From NCBI GenBank assembly GCA_003133345.1, contig PKXB01000052.1, positions 1-5,757 of the forward strand: a stretch of 5,757 nucleotides of DNA, read 5' to 3'. The translations under genes were made by a program, and so were the position numbers. The DNA is from Hyphomicrobiales bacterium (GTDB lineage: Bacteria; Pseudomonadota; Alphaproteobacteria; Rhizobiales; Xanthobacteraceae). This document shows, one piece after another, positions 5,704 to 5,757 of the stretch. Each line of letters starts with the position of its first letter. Position 1 is the first letter of the stretch. A model generated the notes under the pieces. The model made no database searches, had not been told where the DNA came from, and was given only the letters and a program-made list of their open reading frames with translations.

Positions 5704-5757
5704 TCAGCGGTCGAGCAGCGCGATCAGGCTCGACGTATCCCAGCGCTTGCCGCCCAT
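5704..5757 (-). CDS. C-terminal end of an unidentified gene, cut by the window edge
   Basis: On the minus strand the last 54 bases read MGGKRWDTSSLIALLDR followed by TGA (5704-5706). The reading is open to the edge, so the gene continues beyond 5757 and the methionine shown need not be a start. Its stop is only 12 bases from the GST stop, a tight convergent arrangement with no room for a terminator between the genes. A short C-terminal helix (TSSLIALLD) after GKRWD has the look of an enzyme tail, but I cannot assign a family from 17 residues. Coding is inferred mainly from the tight packing and the plausible residue composition. Confidence 0.5.
   Translation of the reverse strand: MGGKRWDTSSLIALLDR

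Overview
The window looks like ordinary chromosomal DNA of an alphaproteobacterium, most likely a member of the Rhizobiales (Bradyrhizobium, Afipia, Rhodopseudomonas or a relative). The reasons are the high GC content of the coding parts, the gene families present (DUF1289, a TIGR02281-type aspartic protease, a PleC/DivJ/PdhS-like histidine kinase), and two copies of a palindromic repeat of a type I recognise from Rhizobiales intergenic DNA. This assignment rests on family knowledge; no search was run.

Layout. Positions 1-291 hold no convincing gene. They contain what looks like a broken 3' half of a lysine tRNA (about 123-163) and a strong palindromic operator-like site (206-242). Next comes dusA (+, 292-1317), a tRNA-dihydrouridine synthase, then a TauE/SafE (TSUP) membrane exporter (+, 1405-2235). 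Each of these two genes is followed directly by a copy of the same palindromic repeat (1321-1374 and 2235-2314). The second copy carries a 26-nt insertion that forms its own hairpin. It also separates the plus-strand pair from a convergent minus-strand operon.

The minus-strand operon reads, in transcription order, membrane histidine kinase (4926-3307), small four-cysteine DUF1289 protein (3307-3032), and membrane-anchored retropepsin-like aspartic protease (3027-2326). The genes overlap by 1 nt and are 4 nt apart, so co-transcription and translational coupling are very likely. A divergent control region (4927-5079) separates the kinase from a glutathione S-transferase (+, 5080-5691). It holds paired TTAA motifs, a TTGACA -35 box and a 14-bp palindrome. 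The window ends in the last 17 codons of an unidentified minus-strand gene.

I see no CRISPR array, transposase, toxin-antitoxin pair or complete RNA gene, and no clear new system. The points most worth following are the kinase/DUF1289/protease operon, the possible integration scar upstream of dusA (dusA is a known integration hotspot), and the nested repeat.
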